Of a stretch of DNA of 64,000 nucleotides, positions 36,047 to 44,364 are shown piece by piece. Each line of letters begins with the position of its first letter. Position 1 is the stretch's first letter. The notes under the pieces were generated by a model. It saw nothing but the letters and a program-made list of their open reading frames with translations, did not search any database and was not told where the DNA came from. This stretch comes from Microbacterium sp. 10M-3C3 (GTDB lineage: Bacteria > Actinomycetota > Actinomycetes > Actinomycetales > Microbacteriaceae). The DNA lies in the NCBI RefSeq assembly GCF_003931875.1, contig NZ_CP034245.1, positions 434,001 through 498,000 of the forward strand, given 5' to 3'. The position numbers and the translations under genes are program-made.

Positions 36047-37219
36047 TCAGAGCGGCCAGCCGGTGTACGCCTCGGCGAGGTAGGTCTGGCCGGCCTCGGA
36101 CTCCACGACGCTGCGCAGCTCGCCGAGCTGGCGTCGACGGTCGAAGTCCGACGCATCCCGCGCGACGTGCAGCATGCTCGTCATCCACCACGAGAAGTGC
36201 TGCGCCTTCCAGATGCGCGACAGCGCGGTCGCGGGGAAGGCGTCGAGCAGGCGCTCGTCGCCGTCGAGCAGCAGCGCCCGCAGCGCCTTCTCGAGCACGA
36301 TCACGTCGGCGACGGCGAGGTTCATGCCCTTCGCGCCGGTCGGCGGCACGGTGTGCGCCGCGTCGCCGATGAGCACGACGCGGCCGCGGCGCAGCTCGTG
36401 CGCGACGAAGCTGCGGAATCGCAGCACGTCGCGCTGGAAGATCGGGCCCTCCTTGAGCGTCGTGCCCGGCACGCGCTTCTGCAGCGCGTCCCACAGCTCG
36501 GCCTCGCTGTAGGCGGCGGTGTCGGTGTCGGGATCGCACTGGAAGTACATGCGCTGCACGGTCGCCGATCGCTGGCTGATGAGCGCGAAGCCCTCGGGGG
36601 AGTTGCTGTAGATGAGCTCGTCGGAGCTCGGCGGTGCCTCGCACAGGATGCCGAACCACGCGAACGGGTACTCGCGGAAGTACCCGCCGGTCGACGACCC
36701 GGTCACGGCCGCGCGGGCGACGCTGCGGGAGCCGTCGGCGCCGACGACGACGTCGGCCTCGATGACGAGCTCGGTGCCGTCCGCTTCGCGCGCGATGATC
36801 CGCGGATGCGCCGACTCGGCGTCATCGACGCGCTCGGCCGTCACGCCGAAGCGCAGGTCCTGCCCGCCGGCGAGGCGCGCGGCGACGAGGTCTTTCAGCA
36901 CCTCGTGCTGCGGGTAGAGCCATACCGACCGGCCGACGAGGGACGGGAAGTCGATGCGGTGCCCTTCGCCCGCGAAACGCAGCTCGATGCCGTCGTGCCG
37001 GTGCCCGACGGTGAGCACGCGATCGGATGCGCCGGACGCGGTGAGGATCTCGACCGTGCCCTGCTCGAGGATGCCGGCGCGGATCGTCGTCTCGATCTCC
37101 TCGCGCGTGCGGGAGTCGATGACGATCGACTCGATGCCGGACGCGGCGAGCAGGTGCGACAGCAGGAGGCCGGCGGGGCCGGCGCCCACGATCGCGACGC
37201 GGGTGCGGGTGGTGGTCAT
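36047..37219 (-). CDS. pobA: 4-hydroxybenzoate 3-monooxygenase PobA
   Basis: 390 residues (family about 394). FAD-binding GAGPAGLLLSHLLAASGIESIVIDSRTREEIETTIRAGILE, the DG motif VVGADGSRSVARAA, FAWFGILCEAPPSSDELIYSN, and GRVVLIGDAAHTVPPTGAKGMNLAVAD. It hydroxylates 4-hydroxybenzoate to protocatechuate with NAD(P)H and O2, feeding the pca genes next door. AAGGAGACGCC before the ATG at 37219. Its promoter has an IclR-type palindrome. Confidence 0.94.
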   Translation of the reverse strand: MTTTRTRVAIVGAGPAGLLLSHLLAASGIESIVIDSRTREEIETTIRAGILEQGTVEILTASGASDRVLTVGHRHDGIELRFAGEGHRIDFPSLVGRSVWLYPQHEVLKDLVAARLAGGQDLRFGVTAERVDDAESAHPRIIAREADGTELVIEADVVVGADGSRSVARAAVTGSSTGGYFREYPFAWFGILCEAPPSSDELIYSNSPEGFALISQRSATVQRMYFQCDPDTDTAAYSEAELWDALQKRVPGTTLKEGPIFQRDVLRFRSFVAHELRRGRVVLIGDAAHTVPPTGAKGMNLAVADVIVLEKALRALLLDGDERLLDAFPATALSRIWKAQHFSWWMTSMLHVARDASDFDRRRQLGELRSVVESEAGQTYLAEAYTGWPL

Positions 37220-37281
37220 GGCGTCTCCTTCGACGGAACGCTCCGAGCGTGCCCGCTCGAGGCCCACCCACGCCGACGGAT

Positions 37282-37296
37282 TCCCGTTGATCGGGA
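37282..37296. promoter_or_regulatory. IclR operator at the pobA promoter
   Basis: TCCCGTTGATCGGGA: 5-bp perfect inverted arms with a 5-bp spacer. It resembles TCCCATTCAGCGGGA at 38084-38098 in the iclR/pcaH promoter (11 of 15 bases identical). An overlapping GATCGG/CCGATC dyad extends to 37302. Confidence 0.6.
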
Positions 37297-37300
37297 CCGA

Positions 37301-38053
37301 TCAGCGCTGATAGCCCAGCGCGCGCTCGGTGTCGCGCGCGGCGCGGTGCAGCTCGACGAGGGCGAACTGCGTCTCGGCGTCGCGCGGCAGCACGACCGAC
37401 AGGGCCGCGATCACCGCGCCGGTCTCGTCGCGCACCGGCACGGCGACGCCGGTCGACACCTCGTCGACGTATCCGGGGGCGATCGCGTGGCCGAGCGTGC
37501 GGATCTCGGCGAGCTTGCGCCGCAGGGCCGCGGGTTCGACGAGCGTCGCGGGCGTCACGCGCGGGAGGGCGCGCGCGAGCACGCGCTCCTGCAGGTCGCG
37601 CGGTCCGAACGCCAGCAGCACGAGTCCCGATGACGACGCGTGCACGGGCAGGCGACCCGCGACCCGCGTGACATTCGCGCCCGATTCGGGAGCGCTGAGG
37701 CGCTCGAGGAACAGTGCCTCGTCCTGCTCGAGGATCGCGAGCTGGGTGTGCTCGCGCACGCGCACCTGCACGCGCTCCATGTACGGCAGCGCGGCCTGCC
37801 GCAGCCGGAGGGCGTGCGACGAGCGGGTCGCGAGCTCCCACAGCCGCATCCCGATCCGCACGCGTCGTTCGTCGTCGCGCTCGAGCAGCCCCGCGTCGAC
37901 GAGCTCGTTGACGATGCGGTGCGCGGTCGAGCGCGGCAGTCCCGCGCGCCGGCCGATGTCGGCGGTCGTCTGTGCGGTGCGCGTCGGTGTGAACGTCTCG
38001 AGGATGCGCACCAGCCGGTCGGTCACCGAGTCGCCGGTGGGGGAGTTGGCCAC
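37301..38053 (-). CDS. IclR family transcriptional regulator (candidate pob/pca regulator)
   Basis: 250 residues. N-terminal winged helix (VTDRLVRILETFTPTRTAQTTADIGRRAGLPRSTAHRIVNELVDAGLLER) and a C-terminal IclR effector domain (LPVHASSSGLVLLAFGPRDLQE, APGYVDEVSTGVAVPVRDETGAVIAALSV). The GTG at 38053 starts the compact domain; upstream codons look non-coding. Between pobA (same strand, downstream) and pcaH (divergent). Similar palindromes lie in both promoters, so it likely controls both in response to an aromatic acid. Confidence 0.85.
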   Translation of the reverse strand: MANSPTGDSVTDRLVRILETFTPTRTAQTTADIGRRAGLPRSTAHRIVNELVDAGLLERDDERRVRIGMRLWELATRSSHALRLRQAALPYMERVQVRVREHTQLAILEQDEALFLERLSAPESGANVTRVAGRLPVHASSSGLVLLAFGPRDLQERVLARALPRVTPATLVEPAALRRKLAEIRTLGHAIAPGYVDEVSTGVAVPVRDETGAVIAALSVVLPRDAETQFALVELHRAARDTERALGYQR

Positions 38054-38083
38054 GCGCCCAGCTTGCCACGCGCGCGAGAGGAA

Positions 38084-38098
38084 TCCCATTCAGCGGGA
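38084..38098. promoter_or_regulatory. IclR operator between iclR and pcaH
   Basis: TCCCATTCAGCGGGA, partial palindrome matching the pobA-promoter site at 37282-37296. Confidence 0.55.
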
Positions 38099-38182
38099 CA
38101 AGCGGCGGAGAGGGCCGGATGCGGGCGCACGATGGTGTCACGTCCGGCGCGCCCGGGCGTCGTCCCGTGTCGAAGGAGACCC

Positions 38183-38989
38183 ATGTCCGAGCCTCACGTC
38201 GCCCCCGAGGCGCTGCTGGCAGCGCCCGACCAGGCGTCGCAGAACGAGATCACCGCCGAGATCCGGGCCCGCCATGCCGAGCTCGAGGCCGAGGAGGCGG
38301 CGGGCGCATCCCTCCGCGCGTCGGTCTACGACTTCGCGCCGTACCGCTCGAGCATCCTGCGCCACCCGACGAAGAACCCCAAGCTCGTCGACCCCGAGAC
38401 GATCGAGCTGCTCTCGCCGGCGTTCGGCCAGCGCGACGTCGCGGCGATCGAGTCCGATCTCACCCTCCAGCACGCCGGCGAGCCGCTCGGCGAGCGCATG
38501 ACGGTGCGCGGGCGCCTCCTCGACTCATGGGGGCGGCCGGTCGCGAACCAGCTCATCGAGATCTGGCAGGCCAATGCCGCGGGGCGCTACATCCACCAGC
38601 GCGACCAGCACCCGGCTCCGCTGGACCCGAACTTCACCGGCGCCGGGCGCACGGTGACGAACGCGAACGGCGAGTACCTGTTCACGACGATCAAGCCGGG
38701 CCCGTACCCGTGGAAGAACCACGTCAACGCGTGGCGGCCCGCGCACATCCACTTCTCGATCTTCGGCTCGTCGTTCACACACCGGCTCGTCACGCAGATG
38801 TACTTCCCGGGCGACCCGCTGTTCGCGCTCGACCCGATCTACAACACGATCTGGCGGCAGAAGGACCGCGACAGCCTCGTCGGCGTGTACGACCACGACC
38901 TGACGTCGCCGGAATGGTCCACCGGCTACCGCTTCGACATCGTCGTCGACGGTCCCGACGCCACCTACTTCGAGCCCGAGGAGGCCTGA
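38183..38989 (+). CDS. pcaH: Protocatechuate 3,4-dioxygenase beta subunit
   Basis: 268 residues. Intradiol dioxygenase fold with the Fe(III) ligands: Tyr in AAGRYIHQRD, Tyr in GPYPWKNHV, and the two His of RPAHIHFS. Cleaves protocatechuate between the two hydroxyls to 3-carboxy-cis,cis-muconate. GAAGGAGACCC before the ATG; first gene of pcaHGBDC; one-base overlap (TGATG) with pcaG. Confidence 0.95.
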   Translation: MSEPHVAPEALLAAPDQASQNEITAEIRARHAELEAEEAAGASLRASVYDFAPYRSSILRHPTKNPKLVDPETIELLSPAFGQRDVAAIESDLTLQHAGEPLGERMTVRGRLLDSWGRPVANQLIEIWQANAAGRYIHQRDQHPAPLDPNFTGAGRTVTNANGEYLFTTIKPGPYPWKNHVNAWRPAHIHFSIFGSSFTHRLVTQMYFPGDPLFALDPIYNTIWRQKDRDSLVGVYDHDLTSPEWSTGYRFDIVVDGPDATYFEPEEA

Positions 38990-39555
38990 TGGCTGCGAAC
39001 GAGACCCCCGCGAAGACGCACGCCGCGACGCCCGGCCAGACGGTCGGACCGTTCTTCGCGTTCGGCCTGGCCTACCCGAAGATGCACGAGGTCGTCTTCC
39101 CCCACTCGCCCGGCGCGATCGTGCTCGGCGGCACCGTGTACGACGGCGCGGGAGCGCCGGTGCCGGACGCGGTCGTGGAGATCTTCGGCGCCGACGCCGA
39201 CGGCACCGTGTCGCGCGCGCGGGGCGCGCGGCGCCGCGACGACCACACGTTCACGGGCTTCGGCCGCGCCTTCACCGACGACGACGGCCACTTCGAGTTC
39301 TGGACCCGCGAACCCGGCTCCGCCGGCGGCGCGGCGTTCTTCGCCGCGGTCGTCTTCGCCCGCGGCCTGCCCGACAAGCTGCACACGCGCATCTACGTGC
39401 CGGCCGCCGACGACGTGCTCGACGCCGACCCGCTGCTGTCCTCGCTCGATGCGGGGGAACGCGCTACTCTCGTCGCGACCCGCACGCCCGACGGTCACCT
39501 CCGTCACGACATCCACCTGCAGGGCGAGAAGGAGACCGTCTTCCTTGCCTTCTGA
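38989..39555 (+). CDS. pcaG: Protocatechuate 3,4-dioxygenase alpha subunit
   Basis: 188 residues, non-metal alpha subunit: ATPGQTVGPFFAFGLAYP, VYDGAGAPVPDAVVEIFGADADG, FTGFGRAFTDDDGHFEFWT, KLHTRIYVP. Forms the heteromeric enzyme with PcaH. Its end overlaps the TTG start of pcaB. Confidence 0.94.
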   Translation: MAANETPAKTHAATPGQTVGPFFAFGLAYPKMHEVVFPHSPGAIVLGGTVYDGAGAPVPDAVVEIFGADADGTVSRARGARRRDDHTFTGFGRAFTDDDGHFEFWTREPGSAGGAAFFAAVVFARGLPDKLHTRIYVPAADDVLDADPLLSSLDAGERATLVATRTPDGHLRHDIHLQGEKETVFLAF

Positions 39556-40879
39556 GCCGTTCGACGTCGGGGTCCTCTCGCCGGGATCGCGCGGCCACGA
39601 CGCGACGGTCTCGGATGCGGCGGTCGTCGACGCGCTCGTGGCGGCCGAGGTCGCCCTCGTGCGCGCCTACGCCGCGGTCGGCGTCGCGCCCCGCGGTGTC
39701 GCGGAGGCCGTGTCGGACGCGCTCGGGTGGCAGGGACCGCGCGCGGGCTGCCGCGGCCACGGCATCGACGCCGACGCGCTCGCCGCGGCCGGGGTGGCCG
39801 GCGGCAACCCCGTCATCCCCCTCGTCGCACCCGTCCGCGACCGCGTGCCCGCCGACGCCCGGGCGTGGGTGCACCGTGGCGCGACGAGCCAGGACATCTC
39901 CGACACCGCGCTCGTGCTCGTCCTCGCGCGCGCGGCGGACGCCATCGTCGTCGACCTCGACGGCGCCGTCGACGGGCTGACCGCTTTCGCGCGCGCCCAC
40001 CGCGACGTGCCGGCCGCCGCACGCACCCTCACGCAGCACGCCGTGCCGACGACGGTCGGCGCTCGCGCAGCAGGGTGGGTCCGCGGCATCCGGCGAGCAG
40101 CCTCCCGCGTCCGCGCCGCGCGCGACGCCCTGCCTGCGCAGCTGGGCGGCGCCGCCGGTACGCTCTCGGCGGTCGTCGCCGACGTCGGCGACGACACCGC
40201 CGCGGCGCTGCCCGGCGCGTACGCCGCGGAGCTGGGACTGCAGACCCCGGATGCGCCGTGGCACACGCAGCGCTGGCCGCTGACCGAGCTCGCCGACGCC
40301 TTCGTGCAGGCCCTCGATGCGCTCGGCGTCGTCGCCGCCGACGTCGCGACGCTCGGCCGCACCGAGATCGGCGAGCTCTCCGAGCCGTCCGCCGGCGGCT
40401 CGTCGGCGATGCCGCAGAAGGCCAACCCCGTCGCCTCCGTCGTCATCCGGGCGGCGGCGCTGCGCGCACCGTTCCTCGGCGCCACCGTCCACGCCGCCGC
40501 GGCGAACGCCGTCGACGAGCGCCCCGACGGCGCGTGGCACGCGGAGTGGCCCGCGCTGCGCGAGCTCGCCCGCCTGCTCCTGGGAGCCGCGCACGCGGCC
40601 GGCGATGTCGCGCGCGGACTGACGCTGCATCCCGACGCCGTCGCGCGCAACCTCGCGCTCACCGGCGGTCGCATCGTGAGCGAGCGGCTGCGGGGCGTGC
40701 TCGTGCCGCTCATCGGGGCGAGCCGCTTCACCGAGCTCGTCGCCGCCGACGGCGACCTCGCCGCGCACGTGCGCGCGCTCCCCGAGGCCGCCGGCCTCGA
40801 CGTCGACGCACTCCTGGACCCGGCCGGCTACCTCGGCCTCGCGCCGCGGTTCGCCGACCTCGAGGAGGACCCCGCATGA
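39545..40879 (+). CDS. pcaB: 3-carboxy-cis,cis-muconate cycloisomerase
   Basis: 444 residues of the fumarase/aspartase superfamily: VHRGATSQDISDTALVLVLARA, QHAVPTTVGARAAGWV and the signature GGSSAMPQKANPVASVVI with the mobile catalytic Ser. Converts 3-carboxymuconate to 4-carboxymuconolactone. The frame has no ATG in the right place; the TTG at 39545 inside the end of pcaG, with AAGGAG about 11 bases upstream, gives the expected N-terminus. ATGA overlap with pcaD. Confidence 0.92.
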   Translation: MPSEPFDVGVLSPGSRGHDATVSDAAVVDALVAAEVALVRAYAAVGVAPRGVAEAVSDALGWQGPRAGCRGHGIDADALAAAGVAGGNPVIPLVAPVRDRVPADARAWVHRGATSQDISDTALVLVLARAADAIVVDLDGAVDGLTAFARAHRDVPAAARTLTQHAVPTTVGARAAGWVRGIRRAASRVRAARDALPAQLGGAAGTLSAVVADVGDDTAAALPGAYAAELGLQTPDAPWHTQRWPLTELADAFVQALDALGVVAADVATLGRTEIGELSEPSAGGSSAMPQKANPVASVVIRAAALRAPFLGATVHAAAANAVDERPDGAWHAEWPALRELARLLLGAAHAAGDVARGLTLHPDAVARNLALTGGRIVSERLRGVLVPLIGASRFTELVAADGDLAAHVRALPEAAGLDVDALLDPAGYLGLAPRFADLEEDPA

Positions 40880-41658
40880 CCGTCCCGGCCCTCGCCCTGA
40901 CCGCGCCCGTCGGGCCGGCCGACGCGCCGCTCGTGGTCCTCGGCCCGTCGCTGGGCACCTCGACGATCCTGTGGGACGACGTCGTCCCGCTCCTGGCCGA
41001 CCGCTTCCGCGTCACCGCGTGGGACCTCCCCGGGCACGGCGCGTCGGCACCCGCCGAGGACGCGTTCACAGTGGGTGAGCTCGCCGACGCCGTCGCCGAC
41101 GCCGCGCCCGACGCGGCCTTCCTCTATTCCGGGGTGTCGCTCGGGGGAGCGACCGGCCTCGAGCTCGCGCTCCGTCACGGCTCGCGGGTGCGGGCCGCCG
41201 CGATCCTCGCCTCGGGCGCGCAGCTCGGCGACCCCGCCGCGTGGGCCGACCGGGCCGCGCAGGCGCGCACGCAGAGCACGTCGAGCCTCATCATCGGGTC
41301 GGCGCAGCGCTGGTTCGCGCCCGACTCGATGGCGCGGCGGCCCGAGATCAGCGGGCGGCTCCTGCACGCGCTGCAGGACGCCGACGACGACAGCTACGCC
41401 CGCTGCTGCGAGGCGCTCGCCGCGTACGACGTGCGCGACCGCCTCGGCGAGATCGCGGTGCCGATCCTCGCGGTGTGGGGCGCGGCCGACGCCGTCGCCC
41501 CCGAGGCGAAGGCGGAGAAGATCGCGCGCGGCGTGCAGCACGGCGCATCCGCCCGCATCGACGACGCCGGGCACCTGCCCCCGGCCGAGCAGCCCGAGGA
41601 GACGGCCCGGATGCTGCGCGCGTTCTTCGACCGCGTCATCGAGGAGGAGGCGGCATGA
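40876..41658 (+). CDS. pcaD: 3-oxoadipate enol-lactonase
   Basis: 260 residues, alpha/beta-hydrolase: WDLPGHGAS, nucleophile elbow YSGVSLGGATG (Ser), VWGAADAVAP with the acid, and the catalytic His in IDDAGHLPPAEQPEE. Hydrolyses the enol-lactone to 3-oxoadipate. Here PcaD and PcaC are separate genes rather than the fused PcaL seen in some actinobacteria. ATGA overlaps on both sides. Confidence 0.93.
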   Translation: MTVPALALTAPVGPADAPLVVLGPSLGTSTILWDDVVPLLADRFRVTAWDLPGHGASAPAEDAFTVGELADAVADAAPDAAFLYSGVSLGGATGLELALRHGSRVRAAAILASGAQLGDPAAWADRAAQARTQSTSSLIIGSAQRWFAPDSMARRPEISGRLLHALQDADDDSYARCCEALAAYDVRDRLGEIAVPILAVWGAADAVAPEAKAEKIARGVQHGASARIDDAGHLPPAEQPEETARMLRAFFDRVIEEEAA

Positions 41659-42056
41659 CCCGACCCGACGGACAGGGGCTCACCGACGAGGAGCGCTACG
41701 ACCAGGGGATGGCGGTGCGTCGCGAGGTGCTCTCCGACGCGCACGTCGACCGCGCGACGGCTGCGGCGACGCCGCTCACCGCGGACTGGCAGGACTTCAT
41801 CACGCGCGTCGCGTGGGGTGACGTGTGGTCTCGGCCGGGGCTCGACCGCCGCTCGCGGTCGGTCGCCGTGCTGAGCTCGCTCATCGCGCACGGGCACCAC
41901 GAGGAGTTCGCGATGCACGTGCGCGCCGCGCGGCGCAACGGCCTGACGGTCGACGAGATCCGCGAGGTCATCCTCCAGTCCGCGATCTACTCCGGCGTCC
42001 CCGCCGCCAACACCGCGTACCGCATCGCGAACGACGTCCTCGCCGACGAGCTCTGA
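41655..42056 (+). CDS. pcaC: 4-carboxymuconolactone decarboxylase
   Basis: 133 residues, AhpD-like/CMD fold: RYDQGMAVRREVLSDAHVDRATAAATPLTADWQDFITRVAWGDVWSRPGLDRRSRSVAVLSSLIAHGHHEEFAMH. The HGHHEEF segment is the family signature. Produces 3-oxoadipate enol-lactone. Last gene of the pcaHGBDC unit. Confidence 0.95.
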   Translation: MTRPDGQGLTDEERYDQGMAVRREVLSDAHVDRATAAATPLTADWQDFITRVAWGDVWSRPGLDRRSRSVAVLSSLIAHGHHEEFAMHVRAARRNGLTVDEIREVILQSAIYSGVPAANTAYRIANDVLADEL

Positions 42057-42066
42057 CCCCCGCCGA

Positions 42067-42072
42067 TAGGGT
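42067..42072 (+). promoter_or_regulatory. -10 box of a leaderless iclR (pcaR-type) gene
   Basis: TAGGGT lies exactly six bases before the GTG start at 42079, the spacing of leaderless actinobacterial transcripts. The same arrangement precedes the MFS gene at 8255. Confidence 0.5.
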
Positions 42073-42078
42073 GAGCCG

Positions 42079-42852
42079 GTGAGCGAAGGCGAGAACGGTG
42101 CGGGCGAGTTCGTCCAGTCGCTCGCCCGCGGGCTCGCCGTCATCCGCGCCTTCGACGCCGAGAACCCCGCGCTGACCCTCAGCGACGTCGCCCGCCGCAC
42201 GGGCCTTACCCGCGCCGCGGCCCGCCGGTTCCTCCACACGCTCGAGTCACTCGGCTACGTCCGCGCCGACGGACGCGCCTTCGCGCTCACCCCGCGCGTG
42301 CTCGAGCTCGGCTTCAGCTACCTGTCCGCGCTATCGCTCCCGGCGATCGTGCAGCCCCACCTCGAGCGGCTGTCGCGAGAGGTCGACGAGAGCGTGTCAT
42401 CGGCCGTGCTCGACGGCGCCGACATCGTCTACATCGCACGCGTGCCGACGCGCCGCATCATGAGCGTCGGCATCACGATCGGCACGCGCTTCCCCGCGTA
42501 TGCCACGAGCATGGGCCGCGTGCTCCTCGCGGCGCTGCCGCCCCAGGACTCCCGCGCGGTCATCGAGGCGTCGCATCCGGAGGCCCTGACCCCGCGCACA
42601 CGCACCGACCTCGACGTGCTCGCGGCCGAGCTCGACGCCGTGCGCGCGCAGGGCTGGGCGCTCGTCGACGGCGAGCTCGAGCAGGGCCTGCGCTCCCTCG
42701 CCGCGCCGCTGCACGGCCGCGACGGGTCGGTCGTCGCCGCCCTGAACGTCTCGGCGAGCGCGCGCGGCGATGCCGCGGCGTGGCGCGACGCGTGCCTGCC
42801 CGCGCTCCGCGACGCGGCCGCGGCGGTCGACGCCGATATCCGCCTCGTCTGA
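42079..42852 (+). CDS. pcaR: IclR family transcriptional regulator, PcaR/PcaU/PobR type
   Basis: 257 residues. EFVQSLARGLAVIRAFDAENPALTLSDVARRTGLTRAAARRFLHTLESLGYV is the typical N-terminus of the Pca regulators, followed by the effector domain with RIMSVGITIGTRFPAYATSMGRVLLAALP. PcaR proteins activate beta-ketoadipate genes in response to 3-oxoadipate or protocatechuate. It lies between pcaC and pcaI; two tandem 15-bp sites resembling the Pseudomonas PcaR box precede pcaI. Confidence 0.85.
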   Translation: MSEGENGAGEFVQSLARGLAVIRAFDAENPALTLSDVARRTGLTRAAARRFLHTLESLGYVRADGRAFALTPRVLELGFSYLSALSLPAIVQPHLERLSREVDESVSSAVLDGADIVYIARVPTRRIMSVGITIGTRFPAYATSMGRVLLAALPPQDSRAVIEASHPEALTPRTRTDLDVLAAELDAVRAQGWALVDGELEQGLRSLAAPLHGRDGSVVAALNVSASARGDAAAWRDACLPALRDAAAAVDADIRLV

Positions 42853-42893
42853 CGCACGCCCGCCGAGGGGTGGCGCGACGAACCCAGCGGACG

Positions 42894-42933
42894 TAGAATG
42901 TGCGTAAAGCGTACGAGCGTTCGCATAGCGAAC
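42894..42933 (+). promoter_or_regulatory. pcaIJF promoter with two tandem PcaR-type operators
   Basis: A -10-like TAGAAT (42894-42899) is followed by GTGCGTAAAGCGTAC (42900-42914) and GTTCGCATAGCGAAC (42919-42933). The two 15-mers share 11 bases, and the second is a perfect 6-bp inverted repeat. They resemble the PcaR box GTTCGATAATCGCAC of Pseudomonas. Location downstream of the -10 would imply repression unless another promoter is used. Confidence 0.6.
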
Positions 42934-42966
42934 ATCGGACATAGCCTGCACGTGAAGGAGCGGCGG

Positions 42967-43713
42967 ATGATCGACAAGACCGTGCCCGACGTCGCGACCG
43001 CGGTCGCGGGCATCGAGGACGGCGCGACCGTGCTCATCGGGGGCTTCGGCCGGGCCGGACAGCCGGTCGAGCTCATCGACGCCCTCATCGCGCACGGCGC
43101 ACGCGACCTCACGGTGGTGAACAACAACGCGGGCAACGGCGACACCGGACTTGCCGCGCTCCTCGCCGCCGGGCAGGTGCGCAAGATGATCTGCTCGTTC
43201 CCGCGCCAGCACGACTCGTGGGTCTTCGACCGGCTCTACCGTGCCGGCGAGGTCGAGCTCGAGCTCGTGCCGCAGGGCAACCTCGCCGAGCGCATCCGCG
43301 CCGCCGGTGCCGGCATCGGTGCGTTCTTCACGCCCACCGGCTACGGCACGCAGCTGGCCGAGGGCAAGGAGACGCGGCGCATCGACGGGCGCGACTACGT
43401 CCTGGAGTACCCGATCCACGCGGATGCGGCGCTCATCAGCGCGTACCGCGCCGATCGGTGGGGCAACCTCGTCTTCCGCGAGACCGCACGCAACTTCGGC
43501 CCGATCATGGCGGCGGCCGCGCGCACGACGATCGCGCAGGTCGATGAGATCGTGCCGCTCGGCACCCTCGATCCCGAGGCCGTCGTCACCCCCGGACTGT
43601 ACGTCGACCGCGTCGTCGCGGTGGGGGAGCGCGCGTGGCTGCACGACGGGGCGTTCGTCGGCGGCGTCGACATCGAGGGCCGGCCGCAGGCCGAGGACGG
43701 AGCATCCGCATGA
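42967..43713 (+). CDS. pcaI: 3-oxoadipate CoA-transferase subunit A
   Basis: 248 residues. Type I CoA-transferase alpha subunit: MIDKTVPDVATAVAGIEDGATVLIGGFGRAGQPVELIDALIAHGARDLTVVNNNAG, then GAFFTPTGYGTQLAEGKE. Transfers CoA from succinyl-CoA to 3-oxoadipate. GAAGGAGCGGCGG before the ATG. ATGA overlap with pcaJ. Confidence 0.94.
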   Translation: MIDKTVPDVATAVAGIEDGATVLIGGFGRAGQPVELIDALIAHGARDLTVVNNNAGNGDTGLAALLAAGQVRKMICSFPRQHDSWVFDRLYRAGEVELELVPQGNLAERIRAAGAGIGAFFTPTGYGTQLAEGKETRRIDGRDYVLEYPIHADAALISAYRADRWGNLVFRETARNFGPIMAAAARTTIAQVDEIVPLGTLDPEAVVTPGLYVDRVVAVGERAWLHDGAFVGGVDIEGRPQAEDGASA

Positions 43714-44363
43714 CCACCCGCGTGTCCCGCCGCGACCTCGCGGCCCGCGTCGCCGCCGACATCCCCGAGGGAGCCGTCGTGAACCTCGGCATCGGGGCGC
43801 CGACCCTCGTCGCCGACTACCTGCCCGAGGGGCTCGAGATCATCCTGCACACCGAGAACGGGATGCTCGGGATGGGGCCGGCGCCGGACGCCGACCGCAT
43901 CGACCCCGACCTCATCAACGCGGGCAAGCAGCCCGTCACGGCCCTCGCCGGCGCCGCGTTCTTCCACCACGCCGACTCGTTCGCGATGATGCGCGGCGGC
44001 CACCTCGACGTGTGCGTGCTCGGCGCGTTCCAGGTGTCGAGCACGGGCGACCTCGCCAACTGGTCGACGGGCGAGCCGGGCGCGATCCCCGCCGTCGGCG
44101 GGGCGATGGATCTCGCGATCGGCGCGAAGGACGTGTACGTCATGACCGACCTGCTCACGAAGGACGGCTCGCCCAAGCTCGTCGCGACGTGCACGTACCC
44201 GCTCACGGGCGTCGGCTGCGTCTCCCGGGTCTACACCGACCACGGCGTCTTCGACGTCACGCCCGATGGCTTCCGCATCCGGGAGCTGTTCGGCGACAAT
44301 TCGCGCGAGGAGATCGAGGCCCTGCTCGGCCTCGCGCTCCCGCCCGCTCCGGAAGGGAACTGA
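43710..44363 (+). CDS. pcaJ: 3-oxoadipate CoA-transferase subunit B
   Basis: 217 residues. Beta subunit with the catalytic Glu in LHTENGMLGMG, preceded by VVNLGIGAPTLVADYLP, and GGHLDVCVLGAFQVSSTGDLANW. Completes the transferase with PcaI. One base separates its stop from the pcaF start. Confidence 0.95.
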   Translation: MTTRVSRRDLAARVAADIPEGAVVNLGIGAPTLVADYLPEGLEIILHTENGMLGMGPAPDADRIDPDLINAGKQPVTALAGAAFFHHADSFAMMRGGHLDVCVLGAFQVSSTGDLANWSTGEPGAIPAVGGAMDLAIGAKDVYVMTDLLTKDGSPKLVATCTYPLTGVGCVSRVYTDHGVFDVTPDGFRIRELFGDNSREEIEALLGLALPPAPEGN

Positions 44364-44364
44364 C

